A model generated the notes under the pieces. The model had not been told where the DNA came from. It ran no database searches and worked only from the letters and a program-made list of their open reading frames with translations. Of a stretch of DNA of 64,000 nucleotides, positions 62,206-64,000 are shown in pieces. Made by a program: the position numbers and the translations under genes. The stretch comes from Sphingomonadales bacterium (GTDB taxonomy: Bacteria > Pseudomonadota > Alphaproteobacteria > Sphingomonadales > Sphingomonadaceae), in assembly GCA_027486415.1 (NCBI GenBank), contig JAIXPC010000002.1:186001-250000 (forward strand), in the 5' to 3' direction. Position 1 is the stretch's first letter. The number at the start of each line of letters is the position of its first letter.

Positions 62206-63786
62206 ATGCGTCACCTCTTTCTCACCGCCCTGATCGCCGCCACCCCCGCGATGGCCGCCCCCGTCACCATCTCTGCCGATCGCATCGGGGCCGATGTCCG
62301 CAGCCTCGCATCCGACACATTTGCCGGGCGCGGGCCGGGCGAGGTGGGCGAGGCGCAGACCCTGGCCTTCCTGTCGGCAAGGATGGCAGAGGCGGGGCTG
62401 GAGCCAGCCGGTGCGGATGGCAGCTGGCTGCAGCCGGTGCCGATGATCCGGCTCGACCGGGCCGGGGATGCCAGGCTGTCCCTCACTGTCGGCGGCACTG
62501 CACTGCCGGTTACGCTGGGCCGCAATGCGACGCTGGCGCTGCGCGTGCCGGGCGAAACCGCCCTCACCAGCACCCCTATCGTCTTTGCCGGCTTTGGCGT
62601 GGTGGCGGGTGGCCATGATCCCTATCAGGGCATTGATGTTGCCGGAAAGATCGTGCTGGTCCTCGCCGGCGATCCCGATGGCGAAGCCGGCCGCGACCTG
62701 GGTTTCGAAGGCCGCCGGCTGGTGCTGGCCGGGCGCGTGGGCAGCAAGTTTGCCGCTGCCGCCAAGGCCGGCGCTGCCGGCGTGCTGGTGCTGCACGAGG
62801 ATTTTGCCGCCAGTTATCCGATGGCGCAGCTGGTCGGCACTGAACGCGTGCCGCAGATGGTGCCGGGCGCCACACAGTTCGGCGGGCCACTGCGGTTTTC
62901 CAGCTGGATCGAGGGCAGCATCGGCGCGCGACTGCTGGCCAGCGTCGGCCTTGATCTCGCCACCGCCAAGGTGGCGGCTCGTGATCCGGCGTTCCGCGCC
63001 CGTCCGCTTGCTGCCACCGCCAGCGTCGCCGGCCGGCTGACCGCCACGCCGTTCACCAGCTTCAACGTCATCGGCAGGCTGAAAGGCGCAACCCGGCCCG
63101 ATGAAGCCGTGCTGTATGGCGCGCACTGGGATGCCAACGGCCAGGGTGTGCCCGATGCCGCCGGCGATGCCATCCGCAACGGCGCCATCGACAATGCCAC
63201 CGGCACCGCCGAACTGATCGAGGTTGCCCGCGCCTTTGCCGCCGGCCCGCGCCCGGCCCGCAGCATCATCTTTGCCGCGTGGACGGCGGAGGAAAAGGGC
63301 CTGATCGGGGCGGACCATTATGCCGCCAACCCGGTGGTGCCGCTGGCCAGCACGGTCGCAGTGATCAATCTTGATCCGCACGTGCAATTGCCCCGCACCC
63401 GCAGCATCGAACTGATCGGCGGCGGCCGCACCACGCTGGAAGCCGATCTGGCCGATGCCGCGAAGGCGATGGGCCTTGTCGTCGTGCCCGAACCCAATCC
63501 TGAAGCCGGCTGGTATTTCCGGTCGGATCATTATCCCTTCGCCGCACGCGGCGTGCCGGCGCTGGCCTTCCGCGCCGGGCGCGATCTGGTGGATGGCGGC
63601 ACCGCGGCAGGAGACGCGCTGATCGCCGATTACAACCAGCGCTGTTATCACCAGCCCTGCGATCAGGTCGGCGCCGGCTTCACCTTCCAGGCCGCCGCCC
63701 AGGAAGCCGAAGTGGCGTGGCGCACGGGGCTGGCGGTGGCCAACCGGGCCGCGCGCCCCGGCTGGATCGGCACCCCCAGGTTCTAA
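62206..63786 (+). CDS. Secreted M28 family metallopeptidase
   Basis: A 526-residue exported aminopeptidase-like protein with a signal peptide (ending TPAMA). An inserted PA domain is at about 120-290 (YQGIDVAGKIVLVLAGDPDG ... AKAGAAGVLVLHEDF). The M28 domain follows, with the Zn ligands in YGAHWDANG (His, Asp), GAIDNATGTAELIEVAR (Asp), FAAWTAEEKGLIGADHYA (Glu pair), NLDPH (Asp) and a late His in CYHQPCD. The PA-M28 layout matches the family of broad-specificity aminopeptidases. ATG at 62206 begins the signal peptide. Confidence 0.94.
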   Translation: MRHLFLTALIAATPAMAAPVTISADRIGADVRSLASDTFAGRGPGEVGEAQTLAFLSARMAEAGLEPAGADGSWLQPVPMIRLDRAGDARLSLTVGGTALPVTLGRNATLALRVPGETALTSTPIVFAGFGVVAGGHDPYQGIDVAGKIVLVLAGDPDGEAGRDLGFEGRRLVLAGRVGSKFAAAAKAGAAGVLVLHEDFAASYPMAQLVGTERVPQMVPGATQFGGPLRFSSWIEGSIGARLLASVGLDLATAKVAARDPAFRARPLAATASVAGRLTATPFTSFNVIGRLKGATRPDEAVLYGAHWDANGQGVPDAAGDAIRNGAIDNATGTAELIEVARAFAAGPRPARSIIFAAWTAEEKGLIGADHYAANPVVPLASTVAVINLDPHVQLPRTRSIELIGGGRTTLEADLADAAKAMGLVVVPEPNPEAGWYFRSDHYPFAARGVPALAFRAGRDLVDGGTAAGDALIADYNQRCYHQPCDQVGAGFTFQAAAQEAEVAWRTGLAVANRAARPGWIGTPRF

Positions 63787-64000
63787 CGCCGCCCAGGCAG
63801 CCGCGCGATCACCAGCGCGGCCACCACCAGCGCCGCGCCGACCAGCTCCATCGGGCCCGGCACCTCGCCAAACCGCACCGCGCCGATGATGGCGCTGATC
63901 GATGGCTGCACCAGCAGGCACAGCCCGACAATCAGCGGCGACAGGTGGCGCACGGCATAGACGATCAGCCCCTGGCCCACGACCTGGCTGCCGATGGCAA
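63783..64000 (-). CDS. EamA/DMT family transporter, C-terminal part (cut by window edge)
   Basis: The last 71 residues of a multi-helix transporter are seen. LSPLIVGLCLLVQPSISAIIGAVRFGE is the repeated EamA pattern (helix 9 to 10 region), and the end is GPMELVGAALVVAALVIARL with an Arg tail. EamA/DMT proteins export metabolites such as amino acids or purines. Its stop overlaps the M28 gene stop on the other strand. The start lies outside the window. Confidence 0.85.
   Translation of the reverse strand, partial: AIGSQVVGQGLIVYAVRHLSPLIVGLCLLVQPSISAIIGAVRFGEVPGPMELVGAALVVAALVIARLPGRR

Overview
The window is GC-rich and almost fully coding, with about 60 protein genes on both strands. No gap between genes exceeds about 240 bases. 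I found no rRNA, tRNA, CRISPR array, insertion sequence, phage gene or replication origin. The gene set points to an alphaproteobacterium of the order Sphingomonadales. The evidence is two secreted proteins with the sphingomonad PEP-CTERM tail (PEPxSWAMLIAGFGLVG then Arg-rich), a Mic60-like gene beside hemD/hemC and divergent tsaD-gpsA, an SdhAF4 (DUF1674) assembly factor, a CBP3-type cytochrome bc1 chaperone, a stand-alone SWIB protein and an Atm1-type ABC exporter. The genus cannot be fixed from the sequence alone.

Left part (1-13 kb): a DNA-repair locus (PdeM end, Lhr-Core helicase, divergent MBL-fold exonuclease) without its usual ATP-dependent ligase, a PEP-CTERM protein, pyrD, a gamma-glutamyltransferase, an acyl-CoA ligase, a class A PBP coupled to prfC, and a D-Ala-D-Ala carboxypeptidase.

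13-25 kb: a RidA protein, a membrane-anchored protein with an LprI-like tail and a secreted methyltransferase precede a tightly overlapping plus-strand operon: ABA4-like membrane protein, DUF1289, LLM flavin oxidoreductase, a two-subunit Alg14/Alg13 (PssD/PssE)-like glycosyltransferase and an acyl-CoA thioesterase. An alkylsulfatase, a LuxR solo, a LolA-like protein and a second coupled run (xthA, ribA, L,D-transpeptidase) follow.

25-40 kb: S10 peptidase, RNase R, Atm1-like exporter, secreted trypsin-like PEP-CTERM protease, fasciclin protein, alr-mlaE-mlaF, prs, mutT, M48 protease, accA and trmB, mostly housekeeping and envelope functions on the minus strand.

40-48 kb: a more metabolic, accessory-looking stretch: Baeyer-Villiger-type monooxygenase, nitronate monooxygenase-like enzyme, quinone-oxidoreductase-type dehydrogenase, 2-hydroxyacid dehydrogenase, SH3 protein and MFS transporter. 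Two related GC-rich elements, each ending in an intrinsic terminator, sit directly behind the two dehydrogenase genes.

48-64 kb: conserved core: mic60-hemD-hemC with divergent tsaD-gpsA, sdhAF4, SDR, rsmB, SWIB, a diverged TonB-dependent receptor coupled to bamE, CBP3-DUF177, ssb, DUF3667, rmuC, an M28 peptidase and the end of an EamA transporter. Nothing here is an obvious new defence or mobile system. The best leads are the coupled glycosyltransferase/flavin operon, the bamE-receptor pair, the repeated 3'-end element and the LuxR solo with its upstream palindrome.
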